From: Polytrichum commune
Lineage: Eukaryota > Streptophyta > Polytrichopsida > Polytrichales > Polytrichaceae
Length of the DNA stretch: 64,000 bases
Assembly (NCBI GenBank): GCA_950295325.1
Contig: OX485803.1
Location: forward strand, 25,854,001-25,918,000
Direction of reading: 5' to 3'
Under the pieces are notes generated by a model. The model was given only the letters and a program-made list of their open reading frames with translations. It was not told the origin of the DNA and did no database searches. The translations under genes were made by a program, and so were the position numbers. Below, one piece after another: positions 38,366 to 49,207 of the stretch (positions are counted from its first letter, which is position 1; every line of letters begins with the position of its first letter).

Positions 38366-38596
38366 TCAAAGAAGTGGATGAATTCTCCTATCCTTCATGT
38401 TTCTCCAAACCAGCATCACTGCATTCCAATTGATGTTTTCAACTGGAATATTTGCACATGAATTGCGCATCAAAGCATCTAAAGTCTCTAACTTCAAACT
38501 AGCACGTAGATGACTTTTGATTAGGTTTTGTCTAGAAAAACCCCTCTTGTGAAGGGAATGCGGGTGGTGACAGACGGGCGATAACGGGTGATACAA
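38366..38596 (-). pseudogene. hAT-like transposase C-terminal remnant
   Basis: Reads RQNLIKSHLRASLKLETLDA then LMRNSCANIPVE and WRNMKDRRIHPLL before a stop. The order LR(A/P)xLKxETLDALMR ... W...KDRRI is the C-terminal end of hAT-type transposases of the zinc-finger-862-like kind. The rest of the gene is not visible upstream on the minus strand. The flanks are T/G-rich with repeated GGACGGGTT and CCGGTTTTGGGA (38850-38960). Confidence 0.55.
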
Positions 38597-39840
38597 ACAC
38601 CTTGAAGATAGAGTGTGGGGAAAGAAATGGGAGATTGAAGGACAAGAAATAAAAAGAAATGATGGTGGCAGAGGAAATTAGAATGGGGTGTACTGGAAAG
38701 ATGAGAATCGACAACAAAAGACATATAATTAACAGGCATTAAAGGCATAATTTGTGAAGATCCTATTGTTTCCAAGTGCAAACAGTCACATGTCAACATC
38801 TTTTGGTGGTTTTTTTTTGTTTTTTTACCAACATTGTAAGAGACTTATTTATACGTATTGCGGGACGGGTATTTTTATTTCCAAACCGGTTTTGGGAGGG
38901 GTTGTTTTTTCTTTAACCTTTCCATGGACGGGTTGGTTTAGAAACTACCGGTTTTGGGATGGGTTGCAATTTTTTTTTGCCTTTCAATTCAAGGTTTTTG
39001 GACGTGGATGGGCAAAAACTTTGTGAAAATTCAGCCTTGCCAATGACACCTATCATTATCACATACATTAACTTATATACAATAAATGCATACTTGCAAT
39101 CTAGTGGAGAGGTCATAGTCCGGGTGAACCAATAGTATAATTCATGTTGGCCTTTGGTTGACAACAAACACTCAATTGTTGTTAGACAATCATCTATAAT
39201 AAGTCAATTTGAAGGAAGTATGATTACACAAGGACACTTTCATGTCACAACATCGATATGATATTATTGCGGATAGACTTTTGCCCCTTTTTTCTAAGTT
39301 CCTTTGTCCACTTCCTCATTGATGCTATGTAAAGGTTCTTGATGCTATGTACCAACAACTATTGGCTACTTTACTTGCATTTTACTACTTACATCTTATA
39401 CTTTTACTATGTCTATAATAAAGAGATAACACAAAATGTGAATATTGTAGTTTTATCACTTGCCTCAACTATTATGGGACGTCATTAGTTCACCAATGTT
39501 CATGTAGTGCCTTGAAAGTACATCTTTGTGAGGATTATGTATGTGCCTTCAAAATCATGATGTTTTGTTTCACTACAACATCATTTGGAGCACCAAAATA
39601 AACATCATGGTGAATTTTGCCATTTGAAATTACCATATGTCCTCTTTGTCATTGGGGGCTAGAGCATTGTGATGTCTAGGTGAATTCATTTGTTGGGAAA
39701 GTGAAAATGCATGAACTACTCTACAACTTGGACATTCTTATTCTCTAGGTTTTGACTCTAGGCACAACATCCTTCAAATGAGATATTTGATTTTTATTTC
39801 AGAGAATGAATGTGAAAATATTCTTTGCATCAAAGAACTT
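38597..39840. other. No gene seen
   Basis: T-rich with GGGTT-type motifs near 38850-38970, otherwise plain intergenic. Confidence 0.5.
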
Positions 39841-40215
39841 AGGGCAAGGCCAGTGGCATGGCACCTGCATCTGCATCTGCTCTTTTTCATCCAAGATGCA
39901 GATGCAGGTGCAGGGCCCGGGCCCAGTGATCGCCATTCTTGCAAATCGGGGATGAAATTATATCTATGGTCCAACCATCTGCCTGCATAACCCTCGGTTA
40001 TGCAGGGACCCTGCTATCCATATGAGACAAGCCCATTTTAGTATAATGACAGATGAGACGAGGTATAGGTGAGACTAGGGTTTAACCTTCTGTATTTGGG
40101 TAGAGGGGGAATTTACACGACGAGTGGGAGGCCTCCCTGCATCTGCATCTCGCATCCCGGACAGAGGCCACTTTCTGTTTCCGGATGCGGATGCAGATGC
40201 AGGCATGATTGGGCT
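39841..40215. repeat. Foldback region built on CTGCATCTGCATC arms
   Basis: CACCTGCATCTGCATCTGC and its inverse GATGCAGATGCAGGTGCAG lie about 30 bp apart at 39859-39918. The pattern CTGCATCTGCATC / GATGCAGATGCAG repeats at 40138-40203. The outer edges AGGGCAAGGCC and GGGCTTGCTCT are also roughly inverted. It looks like a non-autonomous DNA transposon, but flanking duplication is not evident. Confidence 0.6.
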
Positions 40216-41034
40216 TGCTCTTACATTCATAACATCCAAGTTTCCAACACAAATATGAAGAAGCTTGTGCTTGGATAATGAATGCTCATGAATAAAGGGA
40301 GGTTCTAAAAGTGAAAGTTGCTACAACATCATAGGATTAATATGTTTGTAGGAGGTTGAACTCGAAACTTTATATAAAGGAGAATCCAATTCTCTTTAAG
40401 AAAATCATGAAATGGCATCAAAGACCCCAAATCAAGGATATTATGACACCTCAATTGATGCCAAATTAAGGGGCGGAGAAATGGCAAATGAAGGGGCAAA
40501 AATTCCCACATGAGAGAATCAAACGTGAGATTCGACACTACGGATGAATGTGAACTGTTTCATCCTTGACGACGATTATACACATCCCAGAAGTAGGCCA
40601 GCACGAATACCCGCCAATTCTGGACGAAGTGGCAAGACGACGAACGAAAAGTATTTCGTCTACACTGACGAACGAGAACAAGCTATCATCCATGTTGACG
40701 AACAGAAGGAACAACCGAGTCCGATTGGGACTCGCTCGTTCCATGCAAGAGACACGTCGTTCATCCGTCGGTTGGAAAAGAAGTCTGTGAAGCAGAAAGC
40801 GCCACATCCACGACGACGACGAAATTGAATCATTCGGCGCCAAATCGGCATGTTTCCACATTAATCACTAACTTTTCCAGTTTAACAATCTCTTGCCCAA
40901 ATCGAAATTGTTATGGGTTCTCACAATTCCGAGGAAGAAATTGGCAGCGCTTGGAGTAGACAGGTTTGAAGCATGCATTGTAGCTGAGCAATTTGTTGAA
41001 GCAAAAGAGAAGGCGATAGAGGAAACAAGTCTAC
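40216..41034. other. Upstream region of UVR3
   Basis: From about 40550 the sequence gains GC and CpG (GACGACG, CGACGAACG) before the gene, which fits a promoter and leader. No TATA box or start site can be fixed by eye. A 68-codon open frame at 40893-41099 overlaps the leader and could act as an upstream ORF. Confidence 0.4.
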
Positions 41035-41127
41035 ATGATAGCGACCAGCAACCGGGTGCAAACTTTTTTCTCCAAATTGCTTGTCCCATCAACATTTGAC
41101 CGAAACCGGACATTTAGAGTCGATTGC

Positions 41128-44100
41128 ATGAGCAAGAGGAGCAGTGAAGAGATGGAGAAGAAGAGTTTGATGTGGTTTAGGAAAGGATTAAGGTTGCATG
41201 ACAATCCAGCTCTTCTGCGTGCCTGCGAAGGTAAATTATGTGAATTAGCCAGTAATGTATCGAAAGTCCACATGTTTTTGGATTCTTCAAAATGTGTTGG
41301 AATTTTGGCTTGATGTTGTGGATGATTGGAGTGAAGGTGCGAGCCATGTGTGAAATGCCAGATGTTGTTGGACTTTAGAAAAATCAGTTGAATTTGGCTT
41401 CATGTGTGAATAATCGGCGTGAACGTGCCAGCCATGTGTATCCCATGTGCCATGTGTGAAATGCCGTATGAAGCTGGACTCTAAACAATTCATTTCAATT
41501 ATGGCCTAATTGTGAAGGTGCCAGCCATGTGCATCCCATATGCCATGTGTGAAATGCCGTATGTTGTTGGACTTAAAAAAATCATTTCAATTTTGGCTTA
41601 TGTGTGGATGATCGGTGGAAGGTGCGAGCAATGTGTACCCAATTTTTGTGCTGGACCCATGGTTTTTAGCACCTGACCCAACAGCGCCCTCACCTGGATC
41701 GAAGCTGGTGGGCATAAACCGCATCCGGTTTTTGTTGCAGTCACTGCAGAATTTGGATGACAATCTTCGACAGCATGGCTCACGTCTGCTTCTGATGAAT
41801 GGTAATCCTACTACAGTCATTCCGGAGCTTCTAGAGAAGGTTAGCTTCTATACAGCTCGGTTTTGTACATCTTGTCAATGATCATTTGAATGGGGGGATT
41901 CATGGTGATACTTCCTCATCTCTTTTGTTAGCACTTTTGTAACACGTGTTTTGGATGGGTTGAATTGCAGTGGAACATCAATGAGCTTTGCTATGAATTT
42001 GATACCGAACCCTATGCCCAGGATCGGGATGCCATTATCAAGGTCGGTCCTTAATCTTTCCTGAGCTCAAATTTCTCAACGCACACGCATTTCATAAATT
42101 CTGGTTGACAGTGTGATTTGGCAGCATTAGCAAGGATACTGGTTCAGGAGTTGTCTCAGAATTGAAGCTTTATTGATATCTAAGTTAGGGATATTTTGAA
42201 TTCCTGGTCACTGCAATTTATTGCAAGGTGTCTGTATAAGACATTTCATTTAATTGTGATTATGTCGAGGAGTGGCTCTTATACACCGCTCGCACACGCC
42301 GAACGTCGGACATTTCGGAAAGTTCGACGTTTCAGATTCTTTTTTTGAAGACATCGAACATTCACATCCAAGTTTTGGGTAAAGTGTTCAAGTAGAAAGT
42401 CATGGCTCACACCCGAGGATGAGAAACCAATAAAACTGTCACGAATTGCAAGCTGGGTTTTGTGACGAGCAAGGAACTTAGTCTTTCATCTTGTTGTGTT
42501 TTGAGAGGCGTCGAACGCAAAACGTTCGACGACCGTGTAGAACATCGCAATCGGATGTCGAACGTTCTCGGTCGTCCGACGTTAACGTGCACAAAAATGT
42601 GGCTCTCCAACTTGAGGAAGGGTCCTTGACGTTTCGACACGTTCGACGTTTGCTGTGCGTGAGTGGTGTTTTAGAAAACCGATAATTCTAAGGTTTGAAA
42701 ACAGTATTGGCTGTTATGGTTTGCAGAAGATGGCATCGAGGGTTGGGGTTGAGGTGTTCAGCCCTGTTAGTCACACGCTTTACAATCCTGTGGAAACTAT
42801 TCTAAAGGTATATATTGACCCGTTTTATGCTCAGAAGTTTGGGATCATCTGCTCCATGTGGCTGTTATTCTATTCTCTTTTGTTTCTGGCATGGGTTTAA
42901 CATGTGGAGTTGATGATGGTAAGATGCTGGTATGCCTCTAGCATTGCTGACACTTCTGGTTATTGGTCCAAAAGAATGGCGGGAAGACACCATTGACATA
43001 TCAGAGTTTCTTGCAAATAGTCGCTGGGAAGCCACCGCCACCTTTGGACGCACCATTGCAAATTCCAGGCCCTCCTGATGACCTGAACAATGTGGATGTT
43101 GTTGCGGTACCGACTCTTGAAGAACTTGGCTACACAGACTTGGATGAGGTTTGCACTTGCATTCTCCGTTTGCATTCAGGTTCAAAGTGTGGATGACGAT
43201 GGTTTTTGTTAATATATATCACTGATCTTTTTCTAAGTTTGCGATTACACGAATATGGGATTCATGTATCCTTATTTTTTTTATTTGACAGGAATTCACT
43301 CCACATCCAGGGGGAGAGACTGAGGCCCTTAGAAGGCTTGACGATTCTCTGGCTGACCATGTAACCATCATTCCTTCAGGCTTATCATAAATTCACCTTC
43401 TGAATTGCATTTTGTCATCAGAATTTACATCAGCTCTGGCTTATATTTATTTGGTCCTAAACAAGTGGTAATGGGAGTGCTCATTTGACGCTTGCTTTAA
43501 TAGGTGAATTTGCATTTCCATTTTGGTAATTCTGCTATGCTGTGAAATATGCAGAAATGGGTTTGCGAATTTGAGAAGCCTAAAGGTAACCCCACCGCTT
43601 TCATCAAGCCAGCCACCACGGTCCTCTCCCCATATTTAAAGGCATGTATTCTGGTCATACATTGTTGACTTTATCCATGTCACACGGACCTTACCTTAGA
43701 ACGATGTACAACCCAAAGGCTCTAACATTTTTTACTACAGTAGTTTCACATGTTTGAATGATAACTGAAACTGAACATTTTTCTTGCAGTTTGGTTGTCT
43801 ATCATCCCGATTGTTTTATGCAAAATTGAAAGCAGTGTATTCACAGAGCAAGAAGTACTCAAAGCCTCCTGTATCTCTCGAAGGCCAGGTGACTTTACTC
43901 TTTCCTTTTCTATTTAGCAGAGTTGTTTGTAGATTCTAGTTCTTCATCTGCTTGGTTATTAATAGCATAGGTTTTTCATGAAAGGCCCATGCTGAAAAAC
44001 TTTACAGGCTGGGCCTTCATGAAGTTCTCAACGAGTTCTTCGTGAAGGCCCAGCATGGGTTTTCCAGGTTTTCAATTCTAACTTTACATGCATTGTTTCA

Positions 44101-46422
44101 CAGCTACTGTGGCGTGAGTTTTTCTACACAGTGGGTTATGGCACGCCGAATTATGATAGAATGTATGGAAATCCCATTTGCAAACAGGTATGTTACTCAC
44201 CGTTCTGCGTCCATGTAGATTTTTTTGGGAGAAATTGAGTGGAAATCTATGCATATGTCCTGAAAACTAGCTCTACCAGATCATATGTCCTGCTAAGTGT
44301 GCTTTTTGATTCAGTGCGCAGAAAACACTATGAGAACCTTTTCCACTAAATCATCTGTGATCATTCCTTCTTTTTTTAAAAACTACCAATGTTAGGGATC
44401 CTGTCCGCTTATATGGATGTCTTCCTAATTGTGTTGATTGTTGTTATCATGATCAGATACCATGGAAAGATGATGATCAGCTGCTAGCAGCGTGGCGAGA
44501 GGGGCGCACAGGGCATCCCTGGATTGATGCTGCCATGATTCAGGTTGCCATTTACTTCCTTTTTCAATATAAAATTCTATCTTCTCTAAACTGCCATTGA
44601 TAGTTCTTACAGGCTTGTTGACCAATCTGCTTGAATTTTGTGATTGTCGGATGCAGCTACGAAAGTGGGGTTGGATGCATCACCTGGCACGACATGCTGT
44701 TGCGTGCTACCTCACTCGTGGGGATCTGGTAAGTCGAATTTTTGAGTTTGATGAGATTCTCACAGCAATGGTCTGGCATAAACATATCAAAATTTCAACC
44801 ACATAGGCTACCTTCTTATGTGTATCCATAAATCTTAGAACCTTCTTATGGCATTGTGATGGGATGGATTCCACTGATGGAAAAACCATGTTCTTGTCTG
44901 AATCTACATCAAGTTTTGCATCCACTTGCACGATGCAGTTTGTGTACTGGGAAAAAGGTCGAGACGTCTTCGACAGACTTTTGATCGACTCCGACTGGGC
45001 TATTAATAATGGCAATTGGTTATGGCTGTCAGCGTCTGCATTTTTTCACCAAGTGAGGAAGCCTGGACCAAACTGAAAACATCATTTTCGTTTGAACTTT
45101 CATTTAGTTTGTTGATCAGGGGTTTGACATAGCAAAGGTTGCATATGCTAGGAATGAGGGTAGTGTCAGTACTAATATCTCGTGGGACTCTGCAGTATCA
45201 TCGAATATACTCCCCCATCACTTTTGGCAAGAAATACGACCCTGATGGCCTCTACGTAAAGCGTTTCCTACCAGTGTTGAAAGGTGACGCCCCTGTTTTA
45301 AAGTCACTTGTGATTTACAGTAACTTCCATTATGCGGTGGGTTATTGTGTGGTTTAAGAAGCTCTCTAATACTTTTATCTGTGGTATGGCTAGCCTAACT
45401 GGTGTGGGTTGCACTACATGCAACAGACATGCCCAAGCAATACATTTATGAACCGTGGACAGCCCCACTCGAAGTGCAAAAGAAAGCAAACTGCATTATT
45501 GGAGTTGATTATCCTCGCCCTTGTAAGCTCTTCTAACCCTGCATGTTGAATTCAAGTAAGACCTAGTTCCCTTCGGTAAGATGTTGATGTTGAGATTGGG
45601 TGGCTAAACCCAAGACCTTGACCTGGATCCCATGGGAACTTTTAGGTTAAGTCGCCTAAGGCCGAAATATAGTGCTTGGATGGGTAGCCGGGAGTATCCG
45701 GGTGAACTGGGTATATTCAATCAACCATTTTGGAACCCAAAGGGCTTGACCTCGAGGAGGATTACGTGCAGGCCAACTTGTGCTCGCCCATTCAAGGTGT
45801 TCACCTTTGAAAAGAGGCAACAATCTTTATGGTCTCTCTAAATGTCGTGATCTCTGTTTTGGAATCATATATGGAACTAGACTAACTTAAAGATGAAGCA
45901 ACACGGTAATTCACGCCGCTGGTAACATTGGAGTCGTCTCTCTCTCTCTCTCTCTCTATATATATGTGTGTGTGTGTGTGTTGAGATTACAGAGGTGAAT
46001 TTGGAAGATGTTTACTTGATGGTGAGGCGAAAAAAATTAAATGTATTTGAGGGCCTAGCAAATATATATATATATATATATAGATTTTTTGTCGCGCCCT
46101 ATTAACCTCAAGATGTAAATATATTATATGTGATGGTCTTATCTTTGCAGTGGTGGACCATGCAATTGCCAACAAGCAATGCCGAGAAAGGATGGGTCAA
46201 GCTTATGCATTGAACAAGGAAGCTGGGGGGCAGCCCAAGAAGGAGCAAGTGGATGCGTTGCATGATCGGTTGGAAAAAGAATTTCCAGTGGTGGACAATC
46301 AGATTTCAAGTGCTCCACCTGAACCAACTCCCAAGAAAACCGTTAAGGTTGTCTTGAAAGCAAAGGTGAAGGCAGAGCCTTCGAGTAAGCGGCAACGTAA
46401 ATTGACAGATTACAAGAAGTAA
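41128..46422 (+). CDS. UVR3: (6-4) DNA photolyase
   Basis: Flavoprotein that uses blue/UV-A light to split pyrimidine (6-4) pyrimidone photoproducts. Exons: 41128-41230, 41622-41839, 41971-42042, 42727-42807, 42975-43148, 43292-43360, 43555-43641, 43790-43888, 44104-44187, 44457-44543, 44657-44728, 44939-45052, 45196-45283, 45427-45522, 46151-46422. Total 1,716 bp, 571 residues; phases close throughout. Residues [16 protein letters not shown] open the photolyase domain. [35 protein letters not shown] and YDPDG form the FAD pocket. His 367 and His 371 match the pair needed for (6-4) repair. The C-terminus is Lys-rich with KRQRK, a likely nuclear signal. Close to Arabidopsis UVR3 (556 residues, from memory). 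An upstream in-frame ATG at 41035 would add 31 residues, perhaps an organelle-targeting form. Intron 7 starts with GC. Confidence 0.95.
41303..41640 (+). repeat. Tandem repeat in UVR3 intron 1 running into exon 2
   Basis: Four diverged units of 90-105 bp start near 41303, 41393, 41498 and 41593. Each has TTTGGCTT-like sequence, GTGAAGGTGC(G/C)AG, CCATGTG and, except in the last, GAAATGCC(A/G)TATG and GTTGGACT. The last unit includes the acceptor and the first bases of exon 2 (41622). Confidence 0.8.
44008..44054 (+). repeat. Hairpin in UVR3 intron 8
   Basis: GCTGGGCCTTCATGAA (44008-44023) pairs with TTCGTGAAGGCCCAGC (44039-44054), 15 of 16 bases, with a 15-base loop. A partial outer pair (GGCCCATGCTGAAAAAC / CAGCATGGGTTTTCC) extends it. 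Confidence 0.8.
45600..45945 (+). repeat. 5S rRNA-derived sequence (SINE3-like) in UVR3 intron 14
   Basis: GGATCCCATGGGAACT, then AGGTTAAGTCGCCTAAGG and GCTTGGATGGGTAGCCGGGA follow the order and spacing of a 5S rRNA gene's second half, including A-box-like and C-box-like promoter parts. The first half is missing or too diverged. The segment runs on to AATTCACGCCGCTGGTAACA and GGAGTCGTC before a TC tract. A close copy of that 30-bp end is in an epsilon-tubulin intron at 53121-53152. This fits a 5S-derived SINE better than a 5S gene. Confidence 0.65.
45937..45981. repeat. Compound microsatellite TC-TA-GT
   Basis: About 10 TC, 4-5 TA and 8 GT units in UVR3 intron 14. A second AT tract is at 46062-46082. 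Confidence 0.9.
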
Positions 46423-47262
46423 TCTGATGAACTTCTCAGAAGTAGAGCTGACCAAAGAATTATTTTTGCACAAAGGGTTACGTTTTCATGTATAGCCGGA
46501 AAGGTGGTGACCTTTTTAAATCAATATGGAGCGTAGTTGCAGGTGATTTAGGATTTGATGGAATATCCAACAAAATATCATGGAAAGGCAGAGGAGCTGA
46601 GAAGTGAGTGAACCTGAAACTGAGTTGTGCAATTTACATCCAGGCTCATTTACGTTGTGTAGAAGCTCACATTTGAAGGTTTGGTCTTTCTCTCAGAGGA
46701 AGGAAGAAATGAAAGTTTGCATAATTGCTTCCCGAAGGGAGAGTAATCATTTTGAGCTCACTTGCAGTTGACCCAATTCTGTCACATGTAAGGTTATCCT
46801 CTTCAATTCAATGTGGCATGTCAGAAAGAGGATTGTTGTCTTGATTATTGTATATTGTGTATTTGTTCTATTTATGCAATGTATCTTAATGACGCATTTG
46901 GAACAAATGTTGAATTTTACAGTTTGCATCAAAAGGATTTTTTGTTACAGGCCATTACATTGAGCTACCTTACTGGGCATAAATTTGAGTGTACCTAGTG
47001 CATTAAACAGAAATGAGTTGTCCACTTCTTGTTAACCTAGTAATCACATGTTTATGTTCTCTCGTTGCATGTAGATATTCAAACTGAAACTCAACACCTA
47101 TTGCCAATCTTCTGTACAAATGCATCTTAGGTATGTCAGTCTGATTGCGGAACAATTGAAAGAGTAATTCACCATGAGGTGGTTTTATGTGTACATCAAA
47201 TGGTTGAAGTGGTTGATGGTTGTAATTTACTTTGATTCTATTTTGGATGGATAAGGAGGGTT
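46423..47262. other. UVR3 3' flank
   Basis: Downstream of the TAA, presumably holding the 3' UTR. AT-rich sequence near 46840-46990 has no further exon. No polyadenylation site can be fixed by eye. Confidence 0.5.
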
Positions 47263-47659
47263 AAGGTGCATTGATGACAACGACAACCACAACTACTCTA
47301 CCTTGACCAACTATGATACAAGGTTTAGTTGGGAGTAGTTGCAATGGTTGTAGGTTACATCCATTGGGTCTATTTGGTTTGTGGCTACTCTATGGCATTG
47401 GTAGAGAACATCAAGATCAAAAGCATGGGAGAAGATTTGTACAGGTCAATCGCTCTTAGACAAACTTTCCACTAGAATCCATGAATTGTTTGTCTAGATC
47501 TCCACTCCATAAATTGCACCAACATGAAAGAAACTTATTGAGGTCAAATCCACTCTTGAATCACAAGAGTAGTTGTGTGTAAACGGGAACAAATTGTAGT
47601 TGTAGTTGAAAGTGGGCCCCAACCATAACCATTTGAGTAGTTGTGTGTAAATGCACCTT
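47263..47659. repeat. Foldback element, CACAACTACTC arms
   Basis: AAGGTGCATT ... CACAACTACTC on the left mirrors GAGTAGTTGTG ... ATGCACCTT on the right. Internal GTAGTTGTAG-type motifs recur in both orientations. No clear flanking duplication. Confidence 0.55.
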
Positions 47660-47889
47660 CAATCTCAATAATTTGTCATCCACTTTAGGATGACATATAT
47701 GTAAACTACTACCACAACGTACATATCCACTCTACCTTTTGAATAGGTATAGGTAGCTTCTTGCACGCCTCCCCACCTCACAAGCATGTAGAATATTAAC
47801 ATGTGGAATTACAAAATAAGCATGCTCCATGCACTTTGAAATTATCAATTCATGTGGTATGTGAAGAGATATCACTTGATTGGGGGTAC

Positions 47890-48075
47890 TTGAGCAAGTG
47901 GTAGAGAGGCGACCATTGATAGGCCACCCACACTTACTAGTGGAGGCCACCCATGAACAGTTCCTACCAGCACAAGTTACATTCAATGGCTATCACTAGC
48001 CAAACTGAAGCTAGAAATGACCCATGCTGGTAGGAGTCGTTCAATGGTCACCCACACCAGTATGTGCGGGCATGC
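47890..48075. repeat. Small foldback, TCCTACCAGCA arms
   Basis: GTTCCTACCAGCAC (near 47960) and TGCTGGTAGGAGTCGTTC (near 48025) are inverted. Outer CCACCCACAC / GTCACCCACACCAG blocks repeat around them. Probably a MITE remnant. Confidence 0.5.
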
Positions 48076-48582
48076 TATGAGAGCACTTGTGCTCTTTGCC
48101 AACAAGGAACTCACTATTCGTGCATGCTACAAAAGTATGGCTATGATACATTGTATACACAATATGTCAACCCAATAGTTGAAAATAGATGCTACAGTTG
48201 AAAAGAAATCCTTATGTAGACCAATGTAAGACAAGTTTCTTATGGCTAAACGACCTAATAGCATGCCCACACTAGGATCAACGAATGGCTTGTAGTATTG
48301 GGAGAGTTTCCATCTGGATAGGAGTTTTTGTCTTGTATGCAGGACGTGAGTAGGGCGAAACTACAGTATATAACATGTAGTGAGGTTATTGTGAGTATTA
48401 CTCTTATAGATAGCAATAAATTTTGAAAAGAGATGAACTTTCCCTATCAAGAGGGACTCCTCATTCTACCAAGGAGCAACACCTAGTCCTAGAGTGGGCA
48501 TGCTATAAGTCCATCCATCGTTGCTTTGCTTCATCATAGGATTTTCATGAATCAAGTGGCATTAGCTCTCATTAGTCAACAC

Positions 48583-48909
48583 TAATGTTGGTCTAGTATA
48601 TAGGTGAATGCATGGTGTCAATAATCAACATGAATAATGGTATCAAAGAACCTACCCATGGGCATGAAAATTATAATACTAGTCAAATATTAATAACCGG
48701 TGGGTACGTCAAGGTGAGAAAATCTTTGTATACCCGAGTTCTTAATACCATTCTAAATCATATTGATACTAGGGCGATTTTACCTAGGGATGAAGGTCCT
48801 TGCATGGTATATATAGACCCGAATGGTATTGGAATCAAAAATACCATCAAAAAAAGTGAGGATACCCAAATGGTATCAAAAAAGATGGTAGTAAGTTAGA
48901 CCAACATTG
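48583..48909. mobile_element. Non-autonomous hAT-type element, 327 bp
   Basis: Ends are TAATGTTGGTCTA and TAGACCAACATTG, inverted over 13 bp with one mismatch, fitting YARNG. They are flanked on both sides by exact 8-bp GTCAACAC (48575-48582 and 48910-48917). The interior has repeated GGTATCAAA / AATACCAT motifs in both orientations and a 95-codon open frame (48612-48899) that spans them and is unlikely to be a gene. Confidence 0.85.
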
Positions 48910-49207
48910 GTCAACACCTCATTATTGCCTATCTTTAAACACAACGCCTTCTTCCATCCACCAAGATTCATGTGAAGAGTCTCCTGTGAAATCACTTTGA
49001 GGTTATCTGGATTACCTTAAGGATTATTCCATTTGGACTGGAAGCTAAGTAGGCTACTTAAGAATGTTACGGTGGATTTGCTGAATTGAATCTACAAATG
49101 CACTGTTCTTGTTAGCCTAGCAAACTGGGATACTGCCACATCATTGAGGTGACAGTCAATGCCATCCCCATGACGGCATTTTGATTCTATCCGGGATAGA
49201 GTTTAGG

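Noticed and set aside
45621-45715. Functional 5S rRNA gene
   Set aside because: The first half is absent or diverged and paired regions are not kept. A derived repeat is more likely.
48612-48899. 95-codon open frame as a small gene
   Set aside because: It lies wholly within the 327-bp hAT-type element and is made of the element's repeated motifs.
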